In this document: in pieces, positions 26,214-36,791 of the stretch
Numbering within the stretch: the stretch's first letter is position 1
How the letters are laid out: every line of letters begins with the position of its first letter
Program-made: the position numbers and the translations under genes
Source of the DNA: Neisseriaceae bacterium
GTDB lineage: Bacteria > Pseudomonadota > Gammaproteobacteria > Burkholderiales > Neisseriaceae
Length of the DNA stretch: 64,000 nucleotides
Reading direction: 5' to 3'
Assembly: GCA_017991555.1 (NCBI GenBank)
Contig: JAGOQM010000011.1
Coordinates: 20,469 to 84,468, forward strand
Notes under the pieces: model-generated
Seen by the model: only the letters and a program-made list of their open reading frames with translations
The model's database searches: none
Told to the model about the DNA's origin: nothing

Positions 26214-28691
26214 TCAATGTTTTGGTGTCTCAGATACAACACTTTTCAACACTGGTTCTGCGCCTTTTTTGTCGATAACCTCCGGCATCACCCAAGGTTC
26301 TGGCTGCCGTTCGAGGCTCAAAAGCAACACTTCATCAATCCATTTAACTGGATGAATGGTTAATTCGGTTTGGACATTTTTTGGAATGTCTTCCAAATCC
26401 TTCATATTGTCCTTCGGAATCAACACGTGTTTGATGCCACCACGAATGGCCGCCAACAGCTTCTCTTTGAGGCCGCCGATGGGCAATACTTCGCCGCGCA
26501 GCGTGATCTCACCGGTCATGGCCACGTCTGCCCGCACGGGAATGCCGGTGAGCGCCGACACCAGCGCCACGGTCATGCCTGAGCCTGCGCTCGGGCCATC
26601 TTTCGGCGTGGCGCCTTCTGGCACGTGTACGTGGATGTCGTGTTTTTCGTAAAAGTCTGGCGCAATGCCCAAACGCTCGGCGCGTGAACGCACCACGCTT
26701 AAGGCTGCGGTAATCGACTCTTGCATCACGTCACCCAGTTTACCGGTGCGCACGATCTGGCCTTTACCCTTCAAGGCCGCCGCTTCAATGGTCAACAGCT
26801 CGCCACCCACTTCGGTCCAAGCCAGGCCCGTTACTTGACCAATGCGGTTTTCGTCTTCGGCCACGCCAAAGTCAAAGCGACGCACGCCCAAGAACTCATG
26901 CAGGTTTTTAGCCGTCACTTTCACCGCTTTGGTCACAGGCTTGGCCTTGGCCGCTTTGGTGCCCTTGGCACCTTTGGCTTTGGCACTGGCCAGCTCTTCG
27001 GCCAATAGCTGCTGGGTCACGATCTTACGGCAAATCTTGGCCACTTCACGGTCAAGCGAACGCACGCCGGCTTCACGGGTGTAGTAGCGCACGATGTCGC
27101 GCACCGCTTCTTCGGTGATGACGGCTTCGTCTTCTTTCACGCCGTTGGCCCCCAACTGCTTCGGCACCAGGTAACGCATGGCGATGTTGACCTTCTCGTC
27201 TTCGGTGTAGCCCGACAGGCGAATCACTTCCATTCGGTCCAACAGCGCTGGCGGAATGTCCATTGAGTTAGACGTGGCGATGAACATCACGTCCGACAGG
27301 TCGTAATCCACTTCGGCATAATGGTCCACAAAGGCGTGGTTTTGCTCTGGGTCTAACACCTCCAGCAAAGCACTGGCCGGATCGCCACGGAAGTCTTGGC
27401 CCATCTTGTCGATCTCGTCCAACAAGAACAAGGGGTTTTTCACGCCCACCTTGGTCATGTTCTGCAAAATCTTACCGGGCATCGAACCAATGTAGGTCCG
27501 GCGGTGGCCGCGAATTTCGCTTTCGTCACGCACGCCGCCTAAGGCCATGCGCACAAACTTACGGCCGGTGGCGCGCGCAATCGACTCACCCAAAGAGGTT
27601 TTACCCACCCCTGGCGGGCCCACCAAGCATAGGATGGGGCCTTTTAGCTTGTCGACGCGTTTTTGCACCGCTAAATATTCTAAAATGCGTTCTTTAATCT
27701 TATCCAAACCGTAATGGTCGGCGTCCAACACCAGCTGGGCTTGGGCAATGTCTTTATTGACCTTGCTTTTCTTTTTCCAAGGCAAATCAACGATGGTGTC
27801 GATGTAGTTGCGCACCACGGTGGCTTCGGCCGACATCGCCGGCATCATTTTCAGCTTTTTCAATTCGGCCAAGGCTTTTTCTTTGGCTTCTTTACTCAGG
27901 CCGCGGGCGTTGATTTTTTCTTCCAGCGCGTCTAATTCGCCCTGACCTTCATCGTCACCCAATTCTTTTTGAATCGCTTTAACCTGCTCGTTCAAATAGT
28001 ATTCGCGCTGCGATTTTTCCATTTGACGCTTCACCCGACCACGGATGCGTTTTTCTACCTGGAGGATGTCAATTTCTTCTTCCAGCTGTTGTAATAGGTG
28101 TTCCAGGCGCTTGGCCACGTCCACCACTTCCAATACCTCTTGGCGCTGCTCTAGCTTTAACTGTAAGTGAGCCGCAATGGTGTCGGCCAGCTGGCCGTTG
28201 GGCACGATGCTGGTGATGGTCGACAGCACTTCGCTGGGGATTTTTTTATTTAACTTCACGAACTGGTCAAACTGAGTCAGCAAGGCGCGGCGCAAGGCCT
28301 CGATCTCTTGGCTGTCTTCCTCATCTAGGTCAACCGGTTCTACGTGGGCCACAAAGTAATCGTCATTTTTGTCGATGCCTTTCACTTCTGCACGCTGCAA
28401 GCCTTCGACCAGCACTTTAACCGTGCCGTCTGGCAGTTTCAGCATTTGCAAGACCGTGGCCAACGTTCCTAATTCGTATAACTCTTCGGCACTCGGATCT
28501 TCCGAACTGGCTTGGCGTTGGGCCAACAAGAACACCGGCAACGACTGTGCCATGGCCTCTTCTAGCGCCGCAATCGACTTTTCACGACCCACAAACAAGG
28601 GAATCACCATGTGTGGGTACACCACCACATCACGCAGCGGCAACATAGGCAGCGTCATAATGTTGATATTGTCTGGTTGTTTTTTAGCCAT
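26214..28691 (-). CDS. lon: ATP-dependent Lon protease
   Basis: Cytoplasmic protease that removes misfolded and regulatory proteins. 825 residues: N-terminal substrate domain ([20 protein letters not shown]), coiled region, AAA+ module with [17 protein letters not shown] and LLDEIDKMG, and a C-terminal serine protease with the Ser-Lys dyad in [12 protein letters not shown] and [11 protein letters not shown]. Between the ATPase and protease parts is an extra lysine/alanine-rich linker ([16 protein letters not shown]) that is not usual. It is downstream of clpX and upstream of hupB. Confidence 0.96.
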   Translation of the reverse strand: MAKKQPDNINIMTLPMLPLRDVVVYPHMVIPLFVGREKSIAALEEAMAQSLPVFLLAQRQASSEDPSAEELYELGTLATVLQMLKLPDGTVKVLVEGLQRAEVKGIDKNDDYFVAHVEPVDLDEEDSQEIEALRRALLTQFDQFVKLNKKIPSEVLSTITSIVPNGQLADTIAAHLQLKLEQRQEVLEVVDVAKRLEHLLQQLEEEIDILQVEKRIRGRVKRQMEKSQREYYLNEQVKAIQKELGDDEGQGELDALEEKINARGLSKEAKEKALAELKKLKMMPAMSAEATVVRNYIDTIVDLPWKKKSKVNKDIAQAQLVLDADHYGLDKIKERILEYLAVQKRVDKLKGPILCLVGPPGVGKTSLGESIARATGRKFVRMALGGVRDESEIRGHRRTYIGSMPGKILQNMTKVGVKNPLFLLDEIDKMGQDFRGDPASALLEVLDPEQNHAFVDHYAEVDYDLSDVMFIATSNSMDIPPALLDRMEVIRLSGYTEDEKVNIAMRYLVPKQLGANGVKEDEAVITEEAVRDIVRYYTREAGVRSLDREVAKICRKIVTQQLLAEELASAKAKGAKGTKAAKAKPVTKAVKVTAKNLHEFLGVRRFDFGVAEDENRIGQVTGLAWTEVGGELLTIEAAALKGKGQIVRTGKLGDVMQESITAALSVVRSRAERLGIAPDFYEKHDIHVHVPEGATPKDGPSAGSGMTVALVSALTGIPVRADVAMTGEITLRGEVLPIGGLKEKLLAAIRGGIKHVLIPKDNMKDLEDIPKNVQTELTIHPVKWIDEVLLLSLERQPEPWVMPEVIDKKGAEPVLKSVVSETPKH

Positions 28692-28771
28692 TTAAGTACC
28701 TTAATAAGTATGTTTGATGCTTTACATGGGCTCAAAACGAAATATTTCAAGCACCACCCTACAAATCCATT

Positions 28772-28802
28772 AAAAAAGGCCGTCTGTACATAGACGGCCT
28801 TT
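28772..28802 (-). terminator. Terminator of clpX
   Basis: Minus-strand stem AAAGGCCGTCT/AGACGGCCTTT with a 6-base loop, followed by six T, between clpX and lon. lon therefore probably has its own promoter. Confidence 0.85.
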
Positions 28803-28840
28803 AACCTTACCTTACGGGTTGAGCAACCTATGGCTATAGA

Positions 28841-30109
28841 CTACTCATAAACGATTTCAGGTTCAACACCTTCATTGATGACGTGTTCGTTAATCACCAC
28901 TTTTTTCACGTTTTTCAAGGTCGGCAACGCGTACATGGTGTTCATCAGCGAACGCTCTAAAATCGAACGCAGGCCACGGGCACCGGTTTTGCGCGCCATC
29001 GCCAGCTTGGCCACGGCTTTGAGGGCCGATGGCAAGATGTCTAGCTCAACCCCATCCATGGCAAACAACGCTTGGTATTGCTTCACTAAGGCATTCTTAG
29101 GCTGGGTCAAGATGTTCACCAAGGCTTCTTCATCCAGTTCGGCCAAGGTGGTCAACACCGGCAAACGACCGATCAGCTCAGGAATCAAACCAAACTGAAT
29201 CAGGTCTTCTGGCTCCACTGTTTTAAAGAGTGCGCTGATGTCGGCGCGTTCGTCTTTGCTGACGATTTCCGCCCCAAAGCCAATGCCACCTTTTTCAGAA
29301 CGGCGACGAATCACCTTATCCAAGCCCGCAAATGCGCCACCGCAAATGAACAAGATGTTGGTGGTGTCGACCTGAATAAACTCTTGGTTGGGGTGCTTAC
29401 GCCCGCCCTGTGGCGGCACTGAGGCCACGGTGCCCTCAATCAGCTTCAACAAGGCCTGTTGGACGCCCTCACCCGATACGTCGCGGGTAATCGAAGGGTT
29501 GTCACTTTTACGCGAAATCTTATCGATTTCGTCGATGTAGACAATGCCGCGCTGGGCTTTGTCGACGTTAAAATCACAGGTTGCCAACAGCTTGGTGATG
29601 ATTTGCTCGACGTCTTCGCCCACGTAACCCGCTTCGGTCAGGGTGGTCGCATCGGCCATCACAAACGGCACGTCCAATTTACGGGCCAGGGTTTGCGCCA
29701 GCAGGGTTTTACCGGAGCCGGTTGGGCCAATCAGCAAAATATTACTTTTAGACAGCTCCACGCCACTTTTCTTGGCGTCAGGGTGATGCAACCGTTTGTA
29801 GTGGTTGTACACCGCTACTGCCAACGCTTTCTTGGCGTCAACTTGGCCAATCACGTGTTCGTCTAGGCTACCGACAATCTGTTCTGGCGTGGGCAAGCTG
29901 GCAAAGTCTACTTCGGCCTCTTCAACCTCGGCCACGCCCACGCCGGCTTTTGCCGCCGCTTTGGGCGCGCCTTCGGCGTCTTGATTAAACAAAACGCTAC
30001 AAGCAGAAATACATTCGTTACAAATGCAGCTGTCTTTACCCTGAATTAAATTTTGAACTTCGTTTTCAGATTTACCGCAAAACGAGCAGTATTGAAGTTT
30101 TTTTGTCAT
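28841..30109 (-). CDS. clpX: ATP-dependent Clp protease ATP-binding subunit ClpX
   Basis: Hexameric unfoldase that feeds proteins to ClpP. 422 residues: zinc-binding domain with four cysteines (YCSFCGK and CICNECIS), Walker [17 protein letters not shown] near residue 120, Walker B YIDEIDKI, the pore/substrate loops including [10 protein letters not shown], and an intact C-terminal domain. It lies 2 bp downstream of clpP, so the two are cotranscribed. Confidence 0.97.
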   Translation of the reverse strand: MTKKLQYCSFCGKSENEVQNLIQGKDSCICNECISACSVLFNQDAEGAPKAAAKAGVGVAEVEEAEVDFASLPTPEQIVGSLDEHVIGQVDAKKALAVAVYNHYKRLHHPDAKKSGVELSKSNILLIGPTGSGKTLLAQTLARKLDVPFVMADATTLTEAGYVGEDVEQIITKLLATCDFNVDKAQRGIVYIDEIDKISRKSDNPSITRDVSGEGVQQALLKLIEGTVASVPPQGGRKHPNQEFIQVDTTNILFICGGAFAGLDKVIRRRSEKGGIGFGAEIVSKDERADISALFKTVEPEDLIQFGLIPELIGRLPVLTTLAELDEEALVNILTQPKNALVKQYQALFAMDGVELDILPSALKAVAKLAMARKTGARGLRSILERSLMNTMYALPTLKNVKKVVINEHVINEGVEPEIVYE

Positions 30110-30111
30110 AG

Positions 30112-30738
30112 TTAGGCAATCACATCCATTTTACTGGCCAATACTTTGTCGACCAAACCATAGTCACAGGCTTCTTGTGCCGACATAAAATTATCACGAT
30201 CGGTGTCGCGCTCTAAGTCTTCGATAGGACGACCCGCATGATCAGCCATCAGCTGATTCAACTTGCGTTTCAGTTTGATTAATTCATTGGCGTGAATTTC
30301 AATGTCAGACGCTTGGCCCGACAGGCCCCCGCCAATCAGCGGTTGGTGAATCATCACGCGGCTATTGGGCAAGGCAAAACGCTTGCCTTTTTTACCGGCC
30401 GACAGCAAAAATGCGCCCATGCTGGCCGCTTGGCCCAGGCATAAGGTCGACACGTCTGGCTTGATGAAATTCATGGTGTCATAAATAGACATCCCGGCGC
30501 TGACAGAGCCGCCTGGAGAGTTAATGTACAAAGAAATGTCTTTGTCTGGGTTTTCACTTTCCAAGAACAATAACTGCGCCACCACGAGGTTGGCGGTTTC
30601 ATCGGTCACAGGCCCAACCAAAAACACAATGCGTTCTTTTAACAGGCGAGAATAAATATCATAAGCGCGCTCACCACGACCGCTTTGTTCTACCACCATT
30701 GGCACCAAGCCAAGTGATTCAATGTTAGGGGTATGCAT
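30112..30738 (-). CDS. clpP: ATP-dependent Clp protease proteolytic subunit ClpP
   Basis: Serine protease forming the 14-subunit barrel partner of ClpX. 208 residues; catalytic serine in [19 protein letters not shown], histidine in [11 protein letters not shown], and the aspartate in [12 protein letters not shown] short N-terminal propeptide is present. It is the first gene of the clpP-clpX unit. In many proteobacteria tig lies immediately upstream; here an aldehyde dehydrogenase and a SnoaL-like gene intervene. Confidence 0.97.
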   Translation of the reverse strand: MHTPNIESLGLVPMVVEQSGRGERAYDIYSRLLKERIVFLVGPVTDETANLVVAQLLFLESENPDKDISLYINSPGGSVSAGMSIYDTMNFIKPDVSTLCLGQAASMGAFLLSAGKKGKRFALPNSRVMIHQPLIGGGLSGQASDIEIHANELIKLKRKLNQLMADHAGRPIEDLERDTDRDNFMSAQEACDYGLVDKVLASKMDVIA

Positions 30739-30967
30739 ACCGTCTCCTGTTGTGACTGTTCATTGATTGTTGACGCCACTGCGCCAAACAACCTTGCGTT
30801 CATAGCTATATAAGGCCACTTGCCTAAAATGCAAACGCTAAAGCGATTTGCACGCACATAAAAGACGTTTATTTTACCTTAAAAATAAAAAAAATGATAA
30901 GGCTATAGGACAATAGCCCCGCTGCATCAGCCCAGCGCCACCATTAAAGCGCCAAGCCAAGCGGGCA

Positions 30968-30998
30968 TAAAAAACCGCCCTCTTTCTCGAAGGCGGTG
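30968..30998 (-). terminator. Terminator of the SnoaL-like gene
   Basis: Minus-strand stem CCGCC/GGCGG with an A-rich loop, followed by six T, 23 bases past the stop codon. It separates this gene from clpP. Confidence 0.7.
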
Positions 30999-31020
30999 GC
31001 CAAACCGACGCAGCGCTCGG

Positions 31021-31758
31021 TTACAGGGGAGAAATGGCATCCCACAAGGCCGCGATTTTTCGGTTTTTTACCTGCCACAGCTCACAATACGTCATGCGCT
31101 GGCCATCATGATAGCCTTCTGAGTGGGTCAACACAAACTGCCCGGCGGCCAAGGTCCGGTGCAGGGTTTCGTACATCAGCGGTTTGCCTTCACTGGCCAA
31201 CTCGGTCAAGAAGGCCTGCATGGCCTTGGCCCCATCCTCAATGTCGGGGCTGTGCTGCTCAAACTGTGGGCCATTGGCGTAATGGGCAATCCGATCATAA
31301 CGCTGATTCATCAACACCTCTTTAAAGAACACCGACACCAGTTCACGATTGGCCTCGGTCGGGGCCTCAGGGTCGACCTGAGTGTCGCCGTCCAATTGGG
31401 TACGACCACTGCCGTTTGGCGAAGCCTCTGGCACCAAGCTGTCCCAATGCTCGGTAATGCGCCCATCCTGAACTCGATAAATGTCAAAACCCACCATCGG
31501 CTCGGGCGCCAAACCTAGGTAGCGACCGTGCAACACCACATACTCACCGTCGACGAAGGCCCGCACCACCTCATGGCGTAAACCGGCACCGGCCTCAACC
31601 ACCAGCTGCCGCAGGCCCTCTAACGGCTCGGGCCCCACCAGCGGCGAGTGCTCGACAAACTGGGGCGAAAAATACGTGGTTAAGCTGCGTAAATCATGCT
31701 GGGTAAACAGCGCCTGCTCGGCCTGATAAACCAAGGCCAAAATATCGTGTGCTTTCAT
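31021..31758 (-). CDS. Protein with two SnoaL/NTF2-like domains
   Basis: 245 residues, apparently two tandem domains of about 120 residues each. Repeat one contains YFSPQFVEHSPLVGP and VGFDIYRVQDGRITEHWDSL; repeat two contains YANGPQFEQHSPDIEDGAKA and TYCELWQVKNRKIAALWDAI. This is the pattern of SnoaL-like (NTF2 fold) polyketide cyclase/isomerase-type proteins, a family of small hydrolases, isomerases and binding proteins with many roles. Function here is unknown. The start at 31756-31758 has GAGGAG just upstream. It is 46 bp downstream of the aldehyde dehydrogenase gene, suggesting a shared transcript. Confidence 0.75.
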   Translation of the reverse strand: MKAHDILALVYQAEQALFTQHDLRSLTTYFSPQFVEHSPLVGPEPLEGLRQLVVEAGAGLRHEVVRAFVDGEYVVLHGRYLGLAPEPMVGFDIYRVQDGRITEHWDSLVPEASPNGSGRTQLDGDTQVDPEAPTEANRELVSVFFKEVLMNQRYDRIAHYANGPQFEQHSPDIEDGAKAMQAFLTELASEGKPLMYETLHRTLAAGQFVLTHSEGYHDGQRMTYCELWQVKNRKIAALWDAISPL

Positions 31759-31804
31759 GCTCGACTCCTCTGGCCGCAAGGCCACTCAATGGTAGGCTGC
31801 CGCC

Positions 31805-33238
31805 TTAGTCTAAGGCGCTCATCACATGCTTAATGCGGGTGTATTCTTCCAGCCCATACATCGATAGGTCTTTACCGTAGCCCGAGTGTTTAAAGCCACC
31901 GTGTGGCATTTCGGCCACCAGAGGAATGTGGGTATTGAGCCATACTGTGCCAAAATCCAAGGCCTTAGACAGACGCATGGCGCGGCCATGATCACGCGTC
32001 CACACGCTGGCGGCAAGACCATAGGCAACGCCATTGGCCTTTTTCAAGGCATCGGCCTCATCCTTAAAGGACTGTACCGTGATGACGGGCCCAAAAATTT
32101 CTTTTTGAATCGCGTCGTCCTGTTGCTGTAAGCCAGAAATCACCGTCGGCGCAAAGTAAAAACCACTGCTGCCCACCCGCTTGCCACCCGTTTCTACTTT
32201 GGCGTGTGGCTTAAGGCCAACCATAACGGCCTCGACCGCCGCCAGCTGGCGGCTGTTGTTGAGTGGCCCATACAGCGCCTCTTTGTCCGTCGGCAGGCCA
32301 CAGCGAATGCGCTTGGCCTCGGCCACCAGCGCTTTGACAAACTTATCGTGAATGTCTTCGGCCACCAGCACTCGGGTGGCGGCGGTACAGTCTTGTCCAG
32401 CGTTAAAAAAGCCAGCGGTGGCAATGGCCTCGGCGACTTTAGGGATGTCGACGTCGTCAAACACCACCACCGGCGCCTTACCACCCAGCTCGAGGTGGGT
32501 TTTGGTGACGTTTTGGGCCGCCGATGCCGCCACCGCCATGCCCGCACGAACCGAACCGGTAATCGACACCAGTGCGGGCACCGGATGGCTCACCAGCGCA
32601 GCGCCGGTCAGAGCCGTCCCCAACACGATATTGACCGTACCCTTAGGCACGTGCTCGGCGATGATTTGGGCAAATAATAAGGTGCTTTCTGGGGTGGTGT
32701 CGCTGGGCTTGAGCACCACCGTATTGCCCGCGGCAATGGCGGGAATGATCTTCCACACCGCCATCATGAACGGATAGTTCCACGGCGTGACCTGGGCCAC
32801 CACGCCTAAAGGCTCACGCCGAATGGTGGAGTTCAACCCCGTCATGTACTCAGCGCTGGCTCGGCCTTCCAACACCCGCGCGGCACCGGCAAAAAATCGA
32901 ATTTGATCGGCCGACACGGCAATCTCTTCCGAGGCCACCAGGTGCTTCAACTGGCCAGTATTGCGACACTGCGCCTCCACCAGCGCCTTGGCGTTGGCCT
33001 CAATGCCATCGGCAATGCCCAACAAGGCCTTTTGCCGTTCTGACGGAGTGGTCTGCCCCCACGTTAGAAAGGCTTTTTGAGCGGCTTTAAAGGCCTGATC
33101 GAGGTCTTTTTGATTGGATTCTGGCGACAGGCCGTTGACCTTACCGGTCACTGGGCTCACCAGCTCAAAGGTTTCTTTGCTGTGGGAGGGCACCAAACGG
33201 CCATTAATGAAGTTAGGTAATGCGGTGAATTTTGCCAT
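31805..33238 (-). CDS. Aldehyde dehydrogenase, probably gamma-aminobutyraldehyde dehydrogenase
   Basis: 477 residues of the NAD-dependent aldehyde dehydrogenase superfamily. The cofactor region is VTPWNYPFMMAVWKIIPA, the catalytic glutamate is in LELGGKAP, and the catalytic cysteine is in FNAGQDCTAATRV. The QDCTAA wording and overall sequence fit gamma-aminobutyraldehyde dehydrogenase (PatD/YdcW type), which oxidises 4-aminobutanal from putrescine to GABA; the exact substrate is inferred. The start (33236-33238) has an AAGGAGAAAG site; an upstream ATG at 33304 is less likely. Lies between tig and the SnoaL-like gene. Confidence 0.85.
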   Translation of the reverse strand: MAKFTALPNFINGRLVPSHSKETFELVSPVTGKVNGLSPESNQKDLDQAFKAAQKAFLTWGQTTPSERQKALLGIADGIEANAKALVEAQCRNTGQLKHLVASEEIAVSADQIRFFAGAARVLEGRASAEYMTGLNSTIRREPLGVVAQVTPWNYPFMMAVWKIIPAIAAGNTVVLKPSDTTPESTLLFAQIIAEHVPKGTVNIVLGTALTGAALVSHPVPALVSITGSVRAGMAVAASAAQNVTKTHLELGGKAPVVVFDDVDIPKVAEAIATAGFFNAGQDCTAATRVLVAEDIHDKFVKALVAEAKRIRCGLPTDKEALYGPLNNSRQLAAVEAVMVGLKPHAKVETGGKRVGSSGFYFAPTVISGLQQQDDAIQKEIFGPVITVQSFKDEADALKKANGVAYGLAASVWTRDHGRAMRLSKALDFGTVWLNTHIPLVAEMPHGGFKHSGYGKDLSMYGLEEYTRIKHVMSALD

Positions 33239-33390
33239 GCTCTTTCTCCTTTTTTTATGACGATGCGTACAAAAACGGGGGAAACATTGAAACAAAACAG
33301 CCATTTACTCAGACTTAAAACATAGACTAACTTATTTTTAAAAAATACGCCAGCACCCCAAAATGCCGCCAGCGGTTTTTTTACGGCCAT

Positions 33391-33419
33391 AAAAAAACCG
33401 CCTCAGCTGAGGCGGTTTT
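33391..33419. terminator. Terminator of tig
   Basis: AAAACCGCCTC and its perfect complement around a 4-base loop, with a run of A before it and TTTT after it. Functional on the minus strand after tig, 24 bases past the stop codon. Confidence 0.85.
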
Positions 33420-33442
33420 GATGATCAAACGAGGCTTAAAGC

Positions 33443-34762
33443 TTACATAGCACCTTGCTGTGCGGCCATGATGTCGTCAAAGCTCATGGCTTTTTCAACG
33501 GCTTTGGCTTGGCCCAACACAAATGCCACCACGTTGGCTTCAACGGCCAAAGAGCTAGGGCCTTGCATGCGCTGCGCGTCTGCTTTGTACCAGTCGATCA
33601 CTTCTTTAGGGTCTTCGTAGCTTTCGGCAAATTCAGCGATGACGGCTTCAACCTGTTCTGGTTTTGGCTCTAGCTTGTTGTCTTCAACCAATTGCGCCAA
33701 GATTAGACCCAAAGACACGCGACGCTCGGCTTGAGCGGCAAACATTTCTACGGGGAAGTCTGGCAGGCTGTTGGCGTCCATGCCTTGGTTGATGAAGTTT
33801 TGACGCATTTCACCCATTAGGCGAGAAGTTTCTTCAGCCACCAATGCTTTAGGCACGGTGATTTCAGTCACGTCTAACAAAGCTTGCATCACGTTTTCTT
33901 TGGTTTTGTCTTCGGTGCGACGTTTCACTTCACGCGCCACGTTTTTCTCAACTTCAGCACGCATTTTGGCCACGTCACCGTCTTCGATGCCTAGGGCTTT
34001 TGCGAAGTCAGCATCCACTTCTGGCAAAGCGGCTTCAGACACGTTTTGCATGGTCAAAGTGAACACGGCGGTTTTACCAGCCACGTCTTTACCATGGTAA
34101 TCTTCAGGGAAGCTCACTTCAACGTCTTTAGATTCGCCTTGTTTCATGCCAATCAAACCCGCTTCAAATTCTGGCAACATTTGGCCTTGGCCTAAAACGA
34201 ATGGGAAGTTTTCAGAGCTACCGCCTTCAAAGGCTTCGCCATCAATTTTACCCACGAAGTCGATGATGATGCGGTCGCCGTCTTGGGCTGCACGCTCAAC
34301 GTGGTTGTAACGAGTGCGCTGTTTGCGCAAGATTTCGATGGTTTGATCGATTTCAGCGTCGCCCACGTTGGCCACAACTTTTTCAACTTCTTTGGCAGAC
34401 AAATCACCCACGGTGATTTCTGGGTACACTTCAAATACGGCGTCCACTTTGAATACTTTTTCGTCGTCTTGGGTTTCTTGCGCGTCAAAGCGTGGGTAGC
34501 CAGCAACGCGGATTTTTTGACCCACAACCACGTCGTAAAAATCACGTTGCAATTTTTCGTTCAACACTTCTTCACGAGCGCCTTGGCCGTACATAGACTC
34601 AACCATTTTCAAAGGCGCTTTACCTGGGCGAAAACCTTGTACTTTGGCCTTTTTTTGCATTTGTTTTAAACGGGCAGTCACTTGTTCGTTTACGTCGTCC
34701 CAAGCCAAAGCCAATGTTAATTTGCGTTCTAAACCTTCTAAGTTTTCTACCTTAACTTCCAT
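33443..34762 (-). CDS. tig: Trigger factor
   Basis: Ribosome-bound chaperone and peptidyl-prolyl isomerase for nascent chains. 439 residues: ribosome-binding domain with the signature VQGFRPGKAP near residue 42, FKBP-type isomerase domain (GDRIIIDFVGKIDGEAFEGG ... VLGQGQMLPEFEAGLIGMKQ) around 160-240, and an alpha-helical C-terminal chaperone domain rich in lysine and glutamate. It begins the quality-control block with clpP, clpX, lon, hupB and ppiD further along the same strand. Confidence 0.96.
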   Translation of the reverse strand: MEVKVENLEGLERKLTLALAWDDVNEQVTARLKQMQKKAKVQGFRPGKAPLKMVESMYGQGAREEVLNEKLQRDFYDVVVGQKIRVAGYPRFDAQETQDDEKVFKVDAVFEVYPEITVGDLSAKEVEKVVANVGDAEIDQTIEILRKQRTRYNHVERAAQDGDRIIIDFVGKIDGEAFEGGSSENFPFVLGQGQMLPEFEAGLIGMKQGESKDVEVSFPEDYHGKDVAGKTAVFTLTMQNVSEAALPEVDADFAKALGIEDGDVAKMRAEVEKNVAREVKRRTEDKTKENVMQALLDVTEITVPKALVAEETSRLMGEMRQNFINQGMDANSLPDFPVEMFAAQAERRVSLGLILAQLVEDNKLEPKPEQVEAVIAEFAESYEDPKEVIDWYKADAQRMQGPSSLAVEANVVAFVLGQAKAVEKAMSFDDIMAAQQGAM

Positions 34763-34963
34763 GTTAAACCCTTATCTTTACGTGACAAAACGCTCGTCTG
34801 ATGCCGCTTAATACGGACAAGCATTGAAAATAACTGCGTTCATTAAACCTACATACTAGATGTAGACAAAAAAATAATTTTCAAGTGTATCATGCCAACA
34901 GGCAAAATCACAATGATTTTCAGCCCATTGCATCGTTCAAAATGAACCTTATTTTGCCCTAAA

Positions 34964-35845
34964 TCAAGGCAGCAATGCCTTCATTACCCTACTGGTTTCA
35001 TGCCAATGGCCATCAATGCGCTGGTGTAAAAAAGCCACCACGCCTTCCTTGACCCCATCGGCCAAGGCGCTGAATGGCTGAGCCTCTGCCGCCGCCACCC
35101 GCGCGGGGCTCAACCGTTGCATATTGGTCAAGAGCACCCAGCGGGCCCCTTGCAGCGCTTCGGGCAGCTCGGCCCAATCGCGCAGATAATGCCCAGCCCA
35201 ACCATAACGATTGATCGGCGCCGGTGCCGACAACAGCGTGCCCTCAGGGGTAAAGCCCACGCCGCGCACAATCGAAGCACTGCGCACGCTGGGGGCCTCA
35301 GGCCACACCGCGGCCGTAATGGGGGCAAACGCGGCGTGCCCAGACCAGGCCAGCTGCTGCTGAAGCTTGCTGATTTTATTCGCCATCTTGTCTTGCTGAT
35401 TCAGCCCCACAAAGCCGTCTAAGGTGGCCTCTGGGTTGCCATAATACTTACAGGTCAATTCTAAATGCAGCGGCTCACCCTCAAGACGCACTAGGAAATC
35501 CACTGAACCCAAGGTTTGCCTGCGGCTCACCGGATCGTCGTACAGCGCCAGATTCTGGCCCACCAACGCAAAATGAGGGGCGTGGCTAAACCAAAAGGCC
35601 AACAGGCTTTCGGCATAAAACCCCAAGCGGTGCCCATACGGGGCCACCTGGGCTAAATAATCATGCAGCGGCGCGGGCGCATCGTTTAAGCCCAGTAAAA
35701 AACGAAACCCGGTCTCGCCAATCAAGGCGCGCCGTGGCAGTTCCACCCCACTGTGCCACAGCGGCGGTGCCGCCAGCAGCGACGCTAGGTCGCGCACAGC
35801 GCCATCGGTTAGGCGCCACCACAGCGCGTCTTGAGCAAAATTCAT
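34964..35845 (-). CDS. DUF1853 family protein
   Basis: 293 residues without signal or membrane segments. The conserved DUF1853 core is readable: RLGFYAESLLAFWF, LGSVDFLVRLEG and LHLELTCKYYG near residue 135. The D ... ExxxK pattern (VDFL ... LELTCK) resembles a PD-(D/E)xK nuclease fold, but activity is unproven. The start overlaps the trmJ stop by 4 bp (ATGA), indicating translational coupling, with trmJ upstream. Confidence 0.8.
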   Translation of the reverse strand: MNFAQDALWWRLTDGAVRDLASLLAAPPLWHSGVELPRRALIGETGFRFLLGLNDAPAPLHDYLAQVAPYGHRLGFYAESLLAFWFSHAPHFALVGQNLALYDDPVSRRQTLGSVDFLVRLEGEPLHLELTCKYYGNPEATLDGFVGLNQQDKMANKISKLQQQLAWSGHAAFAPITAAVWPEAPSVRSASIVRGVGFTPEGTLLSAPAPINRYGWAGHYLRDWAELPEALQGARWVLLTNMQRLSPARVAAAEAQPFSALADGVKEGVVAFLHQRIDGHWHETSRVMKALLP

Positions 35846-36645
35846 GAATGAGTCTTTTTACTGATGAGTTTAAAAAAGCCGCGCAAAATGTCGATTTCTT
35901 CACGCTCAACCGCGGCCCGGTCAAACAGACGCTTCATGCGGCGCATGAGGCGTTCGCCGTTGCGGCGCTCAAAAAAGCCCAATTCGTCCATGGTGGCCCC
36001 CATGTGATCCACCATGCCCTGCACCTGCTCATGCGTGGCCAACTCATTCGACTGTTGTAAATAGTCCATGCTTAAATCCACTTGGCTAAAGAGTTCGTAA
36101 CACACGACCTGCACTGCCTGAGACAAATTAAGCGAGAAGTAATCGGGATTGCCATTGATGGTGATTAAACGATTGCAGCTTTGCACCTCGTCGATCGATA
36201 GGCCAAAGGTTTCATTGCCAAACACCAACGCCACCTGCTGGCCTTGCTGGGCCAGCGCCAACACCTCTGGCATTTGCTCACGCGGGGTTTTTAATTCGGC
36301 GGTCAGCTCCCGTTTGCGGCTGGTCAAGGCACAGCTAATGGTCATCGGCGCCAGCGCCTCGGCCAACGTGGGCACGATTAAAGCCTGTTCCAGCACGTCG
36401 CGCGCGCCCGATGCCAAAATAAAGCTTTCTTCTGGCAGGCTAAACCCTTCTGGCGCGGCCGGATCATACGCCATCGGCGCCGGCGTCATCGGCGTTTCCA
36501 TCAGGTTGGGCGCCACCAAAATCAATTTACCCAGGCCCATGGTTTTCATGGCGCGGGCGGCAGAACCGATGTTGGCAGGATGGCTGGTACGACTGAGGAC
36601 AATGTGGATGTTTTGTAAAAATAATGGGAGCTGTGGTTTATTCAT
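35842..36645 (-). CDS. trmJ: tRNA (cytidine/uridine-2'-O)-methyltransferase TrmJ
   Basis: SPOUT methyltransferase that 2'-O-methylates position 32 of several tRNAs. SpoU motif 1 is VLSRTSHPANIGSAARAMKT (with the catalytic-region arginine and asparagine), motif 2 ALVFGNETFGLSIDEV, motif 3 LNLSQAVQVVCYEL, followed by the TrmJ-specific C-terminal helical extension (MGATMDELGFFERR). The start at 36643-36645 (MNKPQLPLF) is preferred; an upstream ATG at 36699 would place the N-terminus into the suhB promoter region. Divergent from suhB. Confidence 0.92.
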   Translation of the reverse strand: MNKPQLPLFLQNIHIVLSRTSHPANIGSAARAMKTMGLGKLILVAPNLMETPMTPAPMAYDPAAPEGFSLPEESFILASGARDVLEQALIVPTLAEALAPMTISCALTSRKRELTAELKTPREQMPEVLALAQQGQQVALVFGNETFGLSIDEVQSCNRLITINGNPDYFSLNLSQAVQVVCYELFSQVDLSMDYLQQSNELATHEQVQGMVDHMGATMDELGFFERRNGERLMRRMKRLFDRAAVEREEIDILRGFFKLISKKTHS

Positions 36646-36791
36646 GGTTTCAGTTTGGGTTAAATATGCGTATAATTTGCGGATTCGATCTTTAAACATT
36701 CAGTCAATACGTATTAAACGGTGATGCGCGCCCACGCTAGCGGGGCCTGCGTGCCTTTAATTTTATTTTGCTTTGGAACTTGGATTTTCAC

